Origin: Prado023 sp963798745
Lineage (GTDB): Bacteria > Actinomycetota > Actinomycetes > S36-B12 > CAIYMF01
Length of the DNA stretch: 64,000 bases
Reading direction: 5' to 3'
Assembly (NCBI GenBank): GCA_963798745.1
Contig: CAWCUF010000003.1
Location: forward strand, 310,001-374,000
In this document: positions 24,765-34,693 of the stretch, one piece after another
Position numbering within the stretch: the stretch's first letter is position 1
How the letters are laid out: each line of letters begins with the position of its first letter
Notes under the pieces: model-generated
Database searches by the model: none
What the model was told of the DNA's origin: nothing
The model's input: only the letters and a program-made list of their open reading frames with translations
Position numbers and translations under genes: made by a program

Positions 24765-26536
24765 ATGAGCAGCACCTCGCACGACATCGCCCCCTACTCC
24801 CAACGCGTCGCCCAGCAGCCCTCACCCATGGCGTGGACCGGCACTCCCCGTTCCCGCCGATCGACCTGCCCGACCGGACGTGGCCGACGGCCACGATCAC
24901 CCAGGCCCCGCGTTGGTGCGCGGTGGACCTGCGAGACGGCAACCAGGCGCTGATCGACCCGATGACCCCCGACCGCAAGCGGCGCATGTTCGAGCTGCTG
25001 GTTCGGATGGGCTACAAGGAGATCGAGGTCGGGTTCCCCTCGGCCAGCCAGACCGACTTCGACTTCGTCCGCGAGCTGATCGAGGGCGACCTGATCCCCG
25101 ACGACGTCGTCATCCAGGTGCTGACCCAGTCGCGGGAGGCCCTGATCGAGCGGACGTTCGAGTCGATCCGCGGGGCGAAGCAGGCCATCGTCCACCTGTA
25201 CAACTCCACCTCGACGCTGCAGCGGCGCGTGGTGTTCGGCCTGGACCGCGACGGCGTCAAGGACATCGCCGTCCACGGGGCCGCGCTGTGCATGAAGTTC
25301 GCCGAGCAGGTCACCCCGGACACCGACATCCGCTACGAGTACTCGCCGGAGTCGTACACGGGCACCGAGCTGGAGTTCGCCGTCGAGGTCTGCAACGCCG
25401 TCAACGACGTCTGGCAGCCCACGCCGGAGCGCAAGGTGATCATCAACCTGCCCGCCACCGTCGAGATGGCCACGCCCAACGTGTACGCCGACTCGATCGA
25501 GTGGATGCACCGCAACCTGCGCTACCGCGACTCGGTCGTGCTCAGCCTGCACCCGCACAACGACCGCGGCACCGCGGTGGCCGCCGCCGAGCTGGGCTTC
25601 ATGGCCGGCGCGGACCGGATCGAGGGCTGCCTGTTCGGCAACGGCGAGCGGACCGGCAACGTGTGCCTGGTGACGCTGGGGATGAATCTGTTCAGCCAGG
25701 GCGTGGACCCGCAGATCGACTTCCGCGACATCGACGAGATCCGCCGCACGGTCGAGTACTGCAACCAGCTGCGCGTCCCGGAGCGCCATCCCTACGGTGG
25801 CGACCTGGTCTTCACGGCGTTCTCCGGCTCGCACCAGGACGCGATCAACAAGGGCTTCCGGGCGATGGAAGTGGATGCGGCGGCGGCCGGCGTGCCGGTC
25901 GAGCAGTTCCGCTGGGAGGTCCCCTACCTGCCGGTCGACCCGCACGACATCGGCCGCACGTATGAAGCCGTGATCCGGGTCAACAGCCAGTCCGGCAAGG
26001 GCGGCGTGGCCTACATCATGCGCACCGAGCACGGCCTGGAGCTGCCGCGGCGGTTGCAGATCGAATTCTCCCAGGTGATCCAGCGGATGACCGACTCCGA
26101 GGGCGGCGAGGTGTCGCCTGCGCAGATGTGGGAGATCTTCGCCGACGAGTACCTGCCCGTCGCGGACTCGCCGTGGGGTCGCCTGAAGCTGCGGCACGTG
26201 ATCGTGGAGTCCGACGTCGATGGAGGCACCGAGGTCCGCACGGTCATCCGCGACAACGCCCACCACGCCCGGGAGTTCGAGGGGATCGGGCACGGCAACG
26301 GCCCGATCGCGGCGTTCTGCGATGTGCTGGGCGCCCACCACATCGACGTGCGTGTCCTGGACTACACCGAGCACGCGCTGTCTGCCGGCGACGATGCCAA
26401 GGCTGCCGCGTTCGTGGAGTGCGCGATCGGCGGCCGGGTGCTCTGGGGGGTGGGCATAGACTCCTCGATCGTGACCGCGTCGCTGAAGGCAATCATCTCG
26501 GGGATCAATCGCGCCCAGCGCGACGAGGTCGGCTGA
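24765..26536 (+). CDS. leuA: 2-isopropylmalate synthase (frame break near the N-terminus)
   Basis: Condenses 2-oxoisovalerate with acetyl-CoA, the first leucine-specific step. The barrel begins RWCAVDLRDGNQALIDPM and contains SLHPHNDRG (metal His) and GNGERTGNVCL; the C-terminal LeuA dimer/regulatory domain (about 440-585) is complete. The conserved N-terminal arm MSSTSHDIAPYSQRVAQQPS starts at ATG 24765 (after GGAG) but is in another frame than IDLPDRTWP onward. The switch, equal to a one-base deletion, falls between about 24830 and 24850. If real, translation could restart at GTG 24833 and lose the arm; otherwise it is a sequence error. Confidence 0.88.
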
Positions 26537-26540
26537 CCTC

Positions 26541-27698
26541 TTGCGGATCGCACTGCTGGGCACCAGAGGTGTGCCGGCTCGATACGGCGGCTTCGAGACG
26601 GCGGCCGAGGAGATCGGACGACGGCTGGTGGAGCGCGGGCACGAGGTGGTGGTGTACTGCCGGACCGGCAACAGCGATACCGAGTTGAGCGAGCACGCCG
26701 GCATGGAGTTGGTGACCCTCCCGGCCGTGCGTGCGAAGTCGCTGGAGACGTTGTCGCATACGGGGGCTTCGGTCAGCCACCTGGTGAGCCGTGGGCCGCG
26801 TCCGGACGCGGTGGTCATGTTCAATGCGGGCAACGCGGTCTACCTCCCTGCGCTGCGCGCGCGTCGGATCCCGGTGGCCACCCACGTCGATGGACTGGAG
26901 TGGCAGCGGAGCAAGTGGGCCGGGGGGGGCCGGCGCTACTACCGGATGGTCGAGGGCATGGCGGTGCGGTGGTCGGACGCGCTGATCGCCGACGCGGCGG
27001 GGATCGCTGACTACTACCGCGCGCAGTTCGGGGTGACCTGCGATCAGATCGCCTATGGGGCCCCGATTCTGGGCGACGTCGGGGCGGCGAAGTTGTCCGA
27101 TCTCCAGCTGGAGCCGGGCGGCTATCACCTGGTGGTGGCTCGGTTCGAGCCGGAGAATCACGTGCTGGAGATCGTGGCCGGGTATCGCAGGTCCCAGGCG
27201 GCGCTGCCATTGGTGGTCGTGGGATCCGCTCCGTACTCCGGCGAGTACACGACAGCGATCGAGGCGGCCGCGGCCGGCGACGAGCGCATCCGGTTGGTCG
27301 GCGGGGTGTGGGACCAGGATCTGCTCGACCAGCTGTATTCGAACGCCCACACCTATCTGCACGGTCACTCGGTGGGAGGAACCAACCCCTCGCTGCTGAG
27401 GGCGATGGGGGCTGGCACGGCAACCATCGCGTGGGATGTCGTCTTCAACGGCCAGGTCCTGGGAGCGGCCGCCATGCTGTTCCACTCCCCTGAAACGCTT
27501 GCGCTGGCCATCGAAACAGCGGAGGCCGACCCCGACGCAACCGCGGCGGCTGGCGCAGCCCTGGCCGAGCGTGCAGCCGGGCACTATGTCTGGGACGAAG
27601 TTGCGGGCGCCTACGAGGCGATGCTGGCTCGGATCGCCGGCGGTGACTCGATCCACCGGGGAGCACGGCGGGCTCGGCGCAGCGCGGAGGAACTCTGA
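26541..27698 (+). CDS. GT-B glycosyltransferase with DUF1972-type N-terminus
   Basis: 385 residues. The N-terminal half begins LLGTRGVPARYGGFETAAEEI, the mark of DUF1972 rhamnosyl/glycosyltransferases; THVDGLEWQRSKW follows. The C-terminal GT4-like half has VARFEPENHVLEIVAGYR and GHSVGGTNPSLLRAMGAG (nucleotide-sugar binding Glu replaced by Asn-Pro, typical of this subfamily). It is cytoplasmic or membrane-associated. The TTG at 26541 is 4 nt after the leuA stop, so the first EPS gene could be read through from leuA. Sugar specificity is unknown. Confidence 0.85.
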   Translation: MRIALLGTRGVPARYGGFETAAEEIGRRLVERGHEVVVYCRTGNSDTELSEHAGMELVTLPAVRAKSLETLSHTGASVSHLVSRGPRPDAVVMFNAGNAVYLPALRARRIPVATHVDGLEWQRSKWAGGGRRYYRMVEGMAVRWSDALIADAAGIADYYRAQFGVTCDQIAYGAPILGDVGAAKLSDLQLEPGGYHLVVARFEPENHVLEIVAGYRRSQAALPLVVVGSAPYSGEYTTAIEAAAAGDERIRLVGGVWDQDLLDQLYSNAHTYLHGHSVGGTNPSLLRAMGAGTATIAWDVVFNGQVLGAAAMLFHSPETLALAIETAEADPDATAAAGAALAERAAGHYVWDEVAGAYEAMLARIAGGDSIHRGARRARRSAEEL

Positions 27699-27711
27699 AT
27701 GTGACTGCGGA

Positions 27712-28167
27712 TCAGAAGTACTCGCCGAGTATGCGGCGCAGCGCGGTGCTCGAGGTGCCCTCGGTGTACGGGAAGTAGACGACGTCGGCACGCACGGAAG
27801 CCATGCCCGCCTCCAGGGCGGCCCCCTTGGGTGTGCCCTTCCAGTCGCTGCCCTTGAAGATCACGTCGAAGTGCAGTCGTCGCCACATCTCGACCTTGTC
27901 GCGCGAGTCATCGATCACGACCTTGTCGACCAGATCGATGTGGCGAACCACCTCCATCCGTTCCGCCAACGGCACGATCGGCGGGTGGCCCTTGACCCGC
28001 AGCACCGACTCGTCGGGGATCACGCCGAGGATCAACCGGTCACAGTGCGGCCGGGCCGCGCGGATGATGTTCAGGTGCCCGATGTGGAACATGTCGAAGG
28101 CACCGGGCAGGTAGCCCACTGGGTACTTCGCGATCTCCGGCTCGAGTCGGGAGTCGTGGATGGTCAC
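27712..28167 (-). CDS. Cytidylyltransferase-like nucleotidyltransferase (TagD-like)
   Basis: 151 residues of the HxGH nucleotidyltransferase family: YLPGAFDMFHIGHLNIIRAA, then FKGSDWKG and the C-terminal YTEGTSSTALRRIL (TEGIST-type motif). Relatives make CDP-glycerol or similar activated polyols. Its start overlaps the stop of the CDP-alcohol phosphotransferase gene by 4 nt, so the two are coupled: this enzyme could supply the CDP-activated head group used by its partner. Confidence 0.85.
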   Translation of the reverse strand: MTIHDSRLEPEIAKYPVGYLPGAFDMFHIGHLNIIRAARPHCDRLILGVIPDESVLRVKGHPPIVPLAERMEVVRHIDLVDKVVIDDSRDKVEMWRRLHFDVIFKGSDWKGTPKGAALEAGMASVRADVVYFPYTEGTSSTALRRILGEYF

Positions 28168-28925
28168 GGGGTCGGCCTTCCTGCGGCATCGACCTGGCGG
28201 AACCAGACGGGCAGAGCGAGCAAGGTCACTGCCAGGTTCGCGACCAGCAGCAGCGCGTAGATGGGCAGGAACCAGGCGGTGGCGAACAGGGCGAAGGCCA
28301 ACGCAAGGATTCCGTAGTCGGTGGGGGCACGCAGGATCGAGCGCAGCAGGGGCGCCTGCTCCCCCGCAGGCACGGTCTTGGGCTTGTCACCACGGGTGAT
28401 CCGCACCAGCAGGTCAGCCAGCAGCCAACCGAAGAATCCCGTGACCGAGGCGGCCGTGAACAGGAGCGGCAGCCCGAGCAGCCACGGGTTGGCGTCCTCT
28501 CCTGCGATCCCGAATCGCAGCCAGGAGAACAGAACGGCGCCGTGGAGCAGGCACATCTTGGCCATGTCCACGACGTGGTCGAGCCACTCCCCCGATGGGC
28601 GCCCGCCGCCGCGCAGGCGGGCGAGCTGGCCGTCTGCGGAGTCGAAGGCGTAGCCGGCCAACAGCAGCAGGCAGATGACCACACTCACGGCGACGCTCGG
28701 GCCGACGAAGGCGATCAGGGAGATGCCAGTGAACGTCAGGGCCGCGCTCACGGCGGTCACCTGGTTGGGCGTGGCGCCCATCAGGAACGCTGACGCAGCA
28801 ATCCGGCGACCCAGCCAGCGGTTCACCCAGCGCGAGTAGGCCGGGGCGCCGTGGTTGGTCTTCTGGGCGGCCGCGAGGCGATCGACGATCTCGCGGAACC
28901 CAGCGTCCTTCGACGTGCCATTCAT
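28164..28925 (-). CDS. CDP-alcohol phosphatidyltransferase family membrane protein
   Basis: 253 residues with several membrane helices. The catalytic motif D-x2-D-G-x2-A-R-x8-G-x3-D-x3-D is complete in FDSADGQLARLRGGG and SGEWLDHVVDMAK (about residues 94-121). It transfers a phospho-alcohol from a CDP donor, either to a lipid or to an EPS intermediate. It is in an operon with the nucleotidyltransferase downstream. Confidence 0.87.
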   Translation of the reverse strand: MNGTSKDAGFREIVDRLAAAQKTNHGAPAYSRWVNRWLGRRIAASAFLMGATPNQVTAVSAALTFTGISLIAFVGPSVAVSVVICLLLLAGYAFDSADGQLARLRGGGRPSGEWLDHVVDMAKMCLLHGAVLFSWLRFGIAGEDANPWLLGLPLLFTAASVTGFFGWLLADLLVRITRGDKPKTVPAGEQAPLLRSILRAPTDYGILALAFALFATAWFLPIYALLLVANLAVTLLALPVWFRQVDAAGRPTP

Positions 28926-28960
28926 GGGCGTCCTCCGTGGCGGCTTCCGACCAACTTAGG

Positions 28961-29893
28961 TCATGGCCCGACGACTGGACCAAATCGGCTCCCCCGTGCG
29001 TTACGGCTACTGGGACGACGAGGCCAGCGCAGCAAACACGGGATGCCCCGGGCCACCCCAAGGATCCCGGCGCGGAAGGCTGCTGGGGTGCGTCCTCCCA
29101 TCCCGATCAGCTCCCATGTGATACGTGGCGTTCCGATGAGCCAACCCACTTCGCGTCCGAGCAGGCAGGGTTCCGGCGAAACGCAGCCGGTTCCGCGCAC
29201 TGTAGTAGACGTACGTCGCCGACTTCGTCGAGCCTGCCTGGGTGGCGCCGACGGCATGAAAGGCAGTGAGGTCCTCAGCCACGGCGAGCCGACCTCCAGC
29301 TGCGACGATGCGCCAACTGAGGTCGACATCCTCCCAGTAGAGGAAGTAGCTCTCGTCGAACCCTCCCACCAGGTCCCACAACTCCCTGACACCACCAGGG
29401 CGGCGCCCGTGAGCCACTGCGGTGGACCACCGGTCCCGGCGCGCGCTGCTTGAGCCGGCCACGCCGCAGCGAGATCGAACCCCTGGAGAACCAGACCGTC
29501 CCGTCGGGACGCCTAACAACCGGGCTGATCGCCAGCCATGGGGTCCGCAATACTGCGCTGCCACAACTGCCTGGCAGTGTCTACGTCCAACCAGGCATCC
29601 GGGTTCAGCAGCAGGAAATACTCGCGCCCCCAGTTGCACCCCGCGGCGGACGCCCGAGTTCATCCCGCCCCGAAGCCGACATTGCCGCTGCTGTCCACAC
29701 GGTCCCAACCCTGGTCGGCGCACAGGGACGCCGCGGCCATGCGCTCCGAGGCACATCGGAGTTGTCGACGACCACCACCCACGCTGGGACTCTCTGCCAG
29801 GCCAGCGCGTCCAGATGCTCGGATAGCAAGCCGCGAGCTGTTGTAGTTCACGACGACGATGGCCAGCCCTTGGCAGCGGTCATCAAGTGGCAC
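28961..29893 (-). pseudogene. GT2 (rhamnosyltransferase-like) gene with multiple frame breaks
   Basis: GTG 29893 has a perfect AGGAGG and starts LAIVVVNYNSSRL, a GT2 N-terminus. Matching parts then appear in changing frames: LSEHLDALAWQRVPAWVVVVDNSD, SERMAAASLCADQGWDRVD, REYFLLLNPDAWLDVDT (DxD region), TPWLAISPVVRRPDGTVWFS, GGFDESYFLYWEDVDLSWRI (the hallmark acceptor motif) and IGTPRITWELIGMGG at the end. At least six indels are needed over 930 bp, so the gene cannot be functional as it stands. Confidence 0.8.
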
Positions 29894-29976
29894 GGTTCCT
29901 CCTGTTAGCGGTGTCCGGCACCGACCCACGATTCACGCGGCCGCCGAGAAACACGAACGCCCGTGCTGCTCACATG

Positions 29977-31011
29977 TCATCGCCACACCCCCGGGTGCCT
30001 GGATCGCTCGACCGCCTGCCGGTAGACCTTCACATGCTGCGCGCCGGTCAGCGCCCAATCCCTGGCGGAGAGGTCGGGGCGGGCATCAGGCTCCAGGGAC
30101 TCCGCAACGTTCTCCAGCGCCGTGACCAGCACCGAGGGTGACATCTCTGCCGGGTAGCGCTGAATCCAGGCCGACCCTACTTCCTGAGCCAACTGGTCGG
30201 TGATCGGATTCGCTGGTACCAGCACCGGTCGCCCCAACGACAGCGCAGCCAACAGGGCGCCCGAATTATGCATATGTACGTATGGCAGCACCACCAACTC
30301 GGCCGCGGTGACCTGGGCCACGAGATCTGCATCCGGCACGAAGCCGAAGTCCAATCTGATGCGCGGTTCATTCTCGGCGAGGCGTCGCAGGCTCGCTGCC
30401 AGGTTCAGATCGGGCGTGGTACCCATCACGTGCAGGCTAACCTGGGCGTCCTCGACGTCCCGGACCGCACCGATCAGGCCCTCAATGCCCTTGTAGGCGC
30501 GGACAGCGCCGAAGGTGACGAGGCGCCCTGCTTGGCGTTCGACCACCGGGTACTTCGAGTACCAGTCGATGTAATGACCATGGGCGATGACCGTGTTCGG
30601 GACCCCTGCCAGCCCTGGCGTCATGGTGTTGAGGCTGATCGTCGCGGCCACGTACCGATCCGCCCACGCAAGGAGCGCCCTGGTCGGTCGGGAGATGGAC
30701 TCGTGTGGCGTGGGATTGTGCAGGGTCCGGACCATCGGGACGTGCCGCACTCGTAGCCTGGCCAGCAGGGCAGCCATCCGGGCGTGCCGGGCGCTCGAGC
30801 GCAGCGCGTCTGACCCCATGGCCATCGCCTCCGGCCAGTGCATGTGAAAGACGTCATAGTCGCCGCGAAGCGCTGCATCCCACGAGAAGTGGGTCAGTAC
30901 AACGCCATCGACCGACCTCAGGGCATCGGCCAGCATCACGATGTACGGATTGGTGGTGGGCCGAGGCTCTGGCACCGAAATCAGTACGCGCAACGGAGCT
31001 GTCCGGCGCAT
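29977..31011 (-). CDS. GT-B glycosyltransferase
   Basis: 344 residues. An N-terminal part with LISVPEPRPTTNPYIVMLADAL and FHMHWPE, then a C-terminal donor-binding part with VTFGAVRAYKGIEGLIGAV, a VMGTTPD strand and VVLPYVHMHNSGALLAALSLGRPVLVP, arranged as in GT4 and GumK-like enzymes. It probably adds a sugar to the lipid-linked EPS repeat unit on the cytoplasmic face. No signal peptide. Donor and acceptor cannot be stated. Confidence 0.8.
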   Translation of the reverse strand: MRRTAPLRVLISVPEPRPTTNPYIVMLADALRSVDGVVLTHFSWDAALRGDYDVFHMHWPEAMAMGSDALRSSARHARMAALLARLRVRHVPMVRTLHNPTPHESISRPTRALLAWADRYVAATISLNTMTPGLAGVPNTVIAHGHYIDWYSKYPVVERQAGRLVTFGAVRAYKGIEGLIGAVRDVEDAQVSLHVMGTTPDLNLAASLRRLAENEPRIRLDFGFVPDADLVAQVTAAELVVLPYVHMHNSGALLAALSLGRPVLVPANPITDQLAQEVGSAWIQRYPAEMSPSVLVTALENVAESLEPDARPDLSARDWALTGAQHVKVYRQAVERSRHPGVWR

Positions 31012-31951
31012 TGTGCCCCCTTGTGCTCCTACGACTCTGACGACAGCTGCGGAACCACTCGACCGTTGTGCAGGTGATCCCGCCGACGAGGGCCGTGGAA
31101 TACCCGACGAGCAGTGTCGATGTGACGAACGCCTTCGAGGTCCCTCATGCTACCGACAAGGTAGACGGATGGACGCCTCCTGACCAAGCGAAGTCCCTCA
31201 GCCTGGCGGTCGGCAGGTTCCGTTTGCACTCGTCACACCCATCGGGGTCTGTCCATCGCATCTGCCGCGCTGCTCATCCTGACGCCGGCCGCAACCCCGT
31301 GCCCAGGCGCCAGCTGTGAACTGCCGCACTACGAAGACCCATCAAACCCCTGATGGCACCCATGGCGACGGCGTTGAGGTCATTGGCGGGGGAGCATTCG
31401 TGTCACCGGCAGCGGGATAGATGATTCGACCCACAACGCCGGAGTAAGGAGCGCAACAACGTCTTTGGGGTCGCAATCCCCAGGAGCTGAGCCGCCGACG
31501 GCGCCTGCACTGCGAGCGTGCTCGGCAAGCAAGCGAGCCCGATCACATCACCGGCCCGTCTGCGCCGGACAGGCCGGTCTTCTCTCGAGGCCCCGGGCAT
31601 CACAGAGTTTCGGCCGCGATCGTCACCGAGGCCACGCGCGCCCTGACCAGCGCTGATGACAACGCTGGGAGTACGGCTCAGGTCCCGCGCCTCTGAGGAG
31701 CGGCGGGCGGAGCTCCGACCCCGGCCTCCTGGAGTTTGTCGCACGCACGGCGAGCTCCACCTGAAGAACTGAGCCCCGAGCCCCGAAACCATCGTTGCCG
31801 GCACCGGGACGTTGGCAGCCGAGGACATGCGTATGGCCGTCCCCGTCATCGCTTTCGAGGGCAGGCTCGAATAGGCGATGACGTATCATTCGACATTGAT
31901 TGTCCGAGCCTTGCACGGACACCGTCGATCGTTCTGCGACCAGGGGGGCTG
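31012..31951. other. 940-bp region without an intact gene
   Basis: The only recognisable content is a beta-helix relic (about 31240-31475). The rest shows no protein-like frame on either strand. The last about 80 bp (TATCATT near 31883-31889 and AGGGGGG before the ATG at 31952) look like the promoter and Shine-Dalgarno of the downstream Wzc-like gene. Confidence 0.6.
31240..31475 (+). pseudogene. Relic of a beta-helix surface protein gene
   Basis: Across at least two frames the segment reads PHYEDPSNP, DGTHGDGVEVIGGG and SIRVTGSGIDDSTHNAG. This matches, residue by residue, the core of the intact beta-helix proteins nearby (HYNDSSHADGTHNDGVQVIGG ... ITGSRIDGTIHNAG at 36305-37948). Only about 75 codons remain, with stops and frame changes, so it is a truncated paralogue. 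Confidence 0.7.
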
Positions 31952-33316
31952 ATGGAGCTGACGCGTTACCTGTCCGCCCTGAGACGCGGCTGGAAGTGGA
32001 TCGTGGCCCTGTCCATCTGCGGAGCGCTCATCGGGTATGCATACTCGACCACGCAACCCTCGCAGTACCGAAGCACGGCAGCCGTGTTCTTCCAGGTCAC
32101 TGGCGCGAACAACGCCGGATCACTCCTCCAAGGCTCGAACTTCGCCCAGAGCCAGGTCCGTTCCTATGCGGCGCTGGCGACGCAGCCGCTCGTGCTTGAT
32201 CCGGTGATCGACGAATTGCAGCTTGACCAGTCGGCCGCCACCCTGGCTCGCGACATCGAGGCGACGATCCCCCTCGACACAGTCATTGTGGAGATCAGCG
32301 CCACCGCCGGAGACGCCGATGAGGCCCGAGCGATCGCCGACTCGGTTGCCAGAGAGCTCGAGAGCACGGTGGAGGACTTGTCGAAGCCCGGCTCCGATCC
32401 CACGGAGAAGGCGACGGTGAACGCCGAGATCGTGGGCACGCCGACTGCTGCGACCTATCCCTTCAGCCCCAACCCCAGGCGCGACACCGTCCTGGGCATA
32501 CTGGTGGGCTTCGCCCTCGGGTGCGCCCTTGCCCTGGGGCGGGCACTCGTGAACAACCGGGTCTCCGACGAGGAAGCCCTGTCCGGCGTGACCGACCTCC
32601 CGCTTCTGGGCAACGTCCCGAACATAGGATCGAAGCGTCCCCAGAGCCAGCCGGTCCCGGCCATCAATCGCATCCAGCTGGAGTCCTTCCGACGTGTTGC
32701 GGCCAACTTGGACTTCATCAATCACTCAGGCGCGGTGAAGGCCCTGGTCGTGACGTCAGCCAACGCTGGCGAGGGCAAGACGAGCCTCTCGGCCAATCTG
32801 GCCCACGCACTGTCTGAGAGCCGACGTGTCCTTCTGCTCGACGGCGACCTGCGCAACTCCAACCTGGCCGATCGACTGGGGTTGGAAGCCTCGCTGGGAC
32901 TAACAACGGTGCTCACGGGCAAGGCCACCTTGAACGATGTCATCCAGCGCTCAGGACGGCTCCTGGATGTCGTCACCTGCGGCGAGGTGCCACCGAACCC
33001 GATAGCGATGATCGGATCCGACGCCTTCGCCGACCTGCTGGCTGAGGCGCGTGGTTCCTACGACATGGTCATCATCGACGGAGCCCCCCTGCTGCCGGTG
33101 ACCGATTCAGCGCTCCTGGCCAAGGTCGCCGACGGCGCGTTGCTTGCCGTGAACAGCAGTCGCACCACCCGAACTCAGCTGAGTCGCGCCATCGATCACC
33201 TGCGCATTGCGGGCGCCCCCGTGCACGGCGTGGTCCTGACGATGACCCCCATGCCACAGGCTGGCGCCAGCTACGGCTACTACACGCGTCCGGTCGAGCC
33301 GGTAGACCAAGCCTAG
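31952..33316 (+). CDS. Polysaccharide co-polymerase / bacterial tyrosine kinase (Wzc/CpsCD-like)
   Basis: A 454-residue fusion. An N-terminal Wzz domain has two membrane helices (WIVALSICGALIGYAY about 16-31; TVLGILVGFALGCALAL about 175-191) and an extracytoplasmic loop. The cytoplasmic BY-kinase domain has Walker A SANAGEGKTS (about 270), Walker A' LLLDGDLR and Walker B VIIDGAPLL. The C-terminus YGYYTRP supplies tyrosines for autophosphorylation. Such proteins set EPS chain length and couple polymerisation to export. ATG 31952 follows AGGGGGG. Confidence 0.9.
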   Translation: MELTRYLSALRRGWKWIVALSICGALIGYAYSTTQPSQYRSTAAVFFQVTGANNAGSLLQGSNFAQSQVRSYAALATQPLVLDPVIDELQLDQSAATLARDIEATIPLDTVIVEISATAGDADEARAIADSVARELESTVEDLSKPGSDPTEKATVNAEIVGTPTAATYPFSPNPRRDTVLGILVGFALGCALALGRALVNNRVSDEEALSGVTDLPLLGNVPNIGSKRPQSQPVPAINRIQLESFRRVAANLDFINHSGAVKALVVTSANAGEGKTSLSANLAHALSESRRVLLLDGDLRNSNLADRLGLEASLGLTTVLTGKATLNDVIQRSGRLLDVVTCGEVPPNPIAMIGSDAFADLLAEARGSYDMVIIDGAPLLPVTDSALLAKVADGALLAVNSSRTTRTQLSRAIDHLRIAGAPVHGVVLTMTPMPQAGASYGYYTRPVEPVDQA

Positions 33317-33325
33317 GAAACATCC

Positions 33326-34693
33326 GTGTCCACCGCCGCACCCCTGCGTGCTGGGCCCGATGGGAGCGACCTGCACCGCCTCATCGTGGTTGGCATGCTC
33401 GCCGTATGGGCCATCCGCCTACCGATCGCGGCCGGAATCACGTCGTCGTCACTCATCGTTCTGGCTTCGGCCCCTCTGTGGCTCCCGTCCATCGCGAGGT
33501 ACCGCTGGGCGAACGCACTGCTCGTCCTGTCGGGCCTGGCCCTGGCAAACGGCCTGATCCTGGCTCTCGTGAGGTCGGTGTACTTCCCCTACGACTTTCA
33601 GGTGGGCCTGGCGCAGGTCCTGCATCTGGTCGGCGGGCTCGGCGGGATCGGTCTTATCCTGTGGACAAGGAGCCTCCTGTCCACCCCCACCATTGCCGTG
33701 GTCGTGGGCGCCGCCATGATCCTGGGCGGCCTGGCGGACATCGCTGGGTCCGGCAACGCATGGAAGTACGTGCTGTCAGCACCGGTGACCTTGATGGTCC
33801 TCGGCCTCGCCCACCGCGCCCAGCCGTGGATCACCGTGGCGATACTGGCGCTTCTGAGTCTGGTCGGCATGGCGACGAACTCGCGCAGCTACGTCGGGTT
33901 CTGCGCGCTGACAGCGGCCCTGCTGCTGTTTCAGGGCGGACGCTCCCGCGATCTGATCGGCTGGGCGCGCCGAGTCACCTGGCTCGCTCTGGGGACTGGC
34001 CTACTGATCGCCACCTATTCCCTCGCGACGGCCATGCTGGTCGGCGGCCTCCTGGGTGAGCAGGCACAGCAACGCAGCCAGGACCAGATCAGCAGCGGCG
34101 GCTCCCTGCTCAGCGGTGGCCGACCGGAGTGGACGGGCACGGTCGAGCTCCTTCGCGCCCACCCGCAGGGTTTCGGCTTTGGCGCGGTCCCGACTTACTC
34201 GGACGTGTGGACCGCACGCGCCGGAATGGTTCGGGTCGGCGTTGGGACGAACAACGGCTACGTGGACAACTTCATGTTCGCCGGAGAGTTCAAACTTCAC
34301 TCGGTCAGTGCGGACCTGTGGTCGCAGTGCGGACTCCTCGGCGTCATGCTCGCAGTCGCGTTGATCGTCGTCATGGGGATCGGGCTGCTGGATCGGCTGC
34401 TCACGGGACGAGCATCCGCGGTGCACATCTACCTGGGAGTGATGGGCCTGTGGAACATGGCATTCTCTCCTATCTACAGCGCCCTGGCGTGGGTGGCGAT
34501 GGCTGCTGCGCTCTTGCTCAGCCGGAAGACTGCGCCCCACGCAGAGGGGCGCAGCAATGTCTCCGTGGTCAGCCCACAGGAGGCCTTGGCTTACGGACAA
34601 GCACGGCCTTCAGAGCCGGCCTTAGACTCATCACATCCCGGCGCACGGGAGCGACGATCAGGATCAGGAACCCCATCGCGACCGCACAGCTGA
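33326..34693 (+). CDS. O-antigen ligase/polymerase-like membrane protein (Wzy-like)
   Basis: 455 residues with about ten hydrophobic helices and one large loop carrying SSGGSLLSGGRPEWTGTVELLRAHPQGFGFGAVP, the R...W...hP.GFG pattern of Wzy/WaaL proteins. It probably polymerises repeat units at the outer face of the membrane. Start GTG 33326, 9 nt after the kinase stop, so same operon. Its last about 125 bp overlap the 3' end of the convergent flippase gene; the Arg/Ser-rich tail is encoded there. Confidence 0.82.
   Translation: MSTAAPLRAGPDGSDLHRLIVVGMLAVWAIRLPIAAGITSSSLIVLASAPLWLPSIARYRWANALLVLSGLALANGLILALVRSVYFPYDFQVGLAQVLHLVGGLGGIGLILWTRSLLSTPTIAVVVGAAMILGGLADIAGSGNAWKYVLSAPVTLMVLGLAHRAQPWITVAILALLSLVGMATNSRSYVGFCALTAALLLFQGGRSRDLIGWARRVTWLALGTGLLIATYSLATAMLVGGLLGEQAQQRSQDQISSGGSLLSGGRPEWTGTVELLRAHPQGFGFGAVPTYSDVWTARAGMVRVGVGTNNGYVDNFMFAGEFKLHSVSADLWSQCGLLGVMLAVALIVVMGIGLLDRLLTGRASAVHIYLGVMGLWNMAFSPIYSALAWVAMAAALLLSRKTAPHAEGRSNVSVVSPQEALAYGQARPSEPALDSSHPGARERRSGSGTPSRPHS

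Noticed and set aside
24794..26833. 679-residue open frame antisense to leuA
   Set aside because: It lies opposite a clearly conserved gene; its Val/Asp/His/Gln-rich composition is the usual shadow of GC-rich coding DNA. The same applies to long frames at 831-2192, 15062-17563, 18174-19772, 56683-58116 and 60011-62182.
29275..29550. Separate small genes in the 29-30 kb region
   Set aside because: The short frames join into one GT2 protein in order, so they are fragments of one broken gene.
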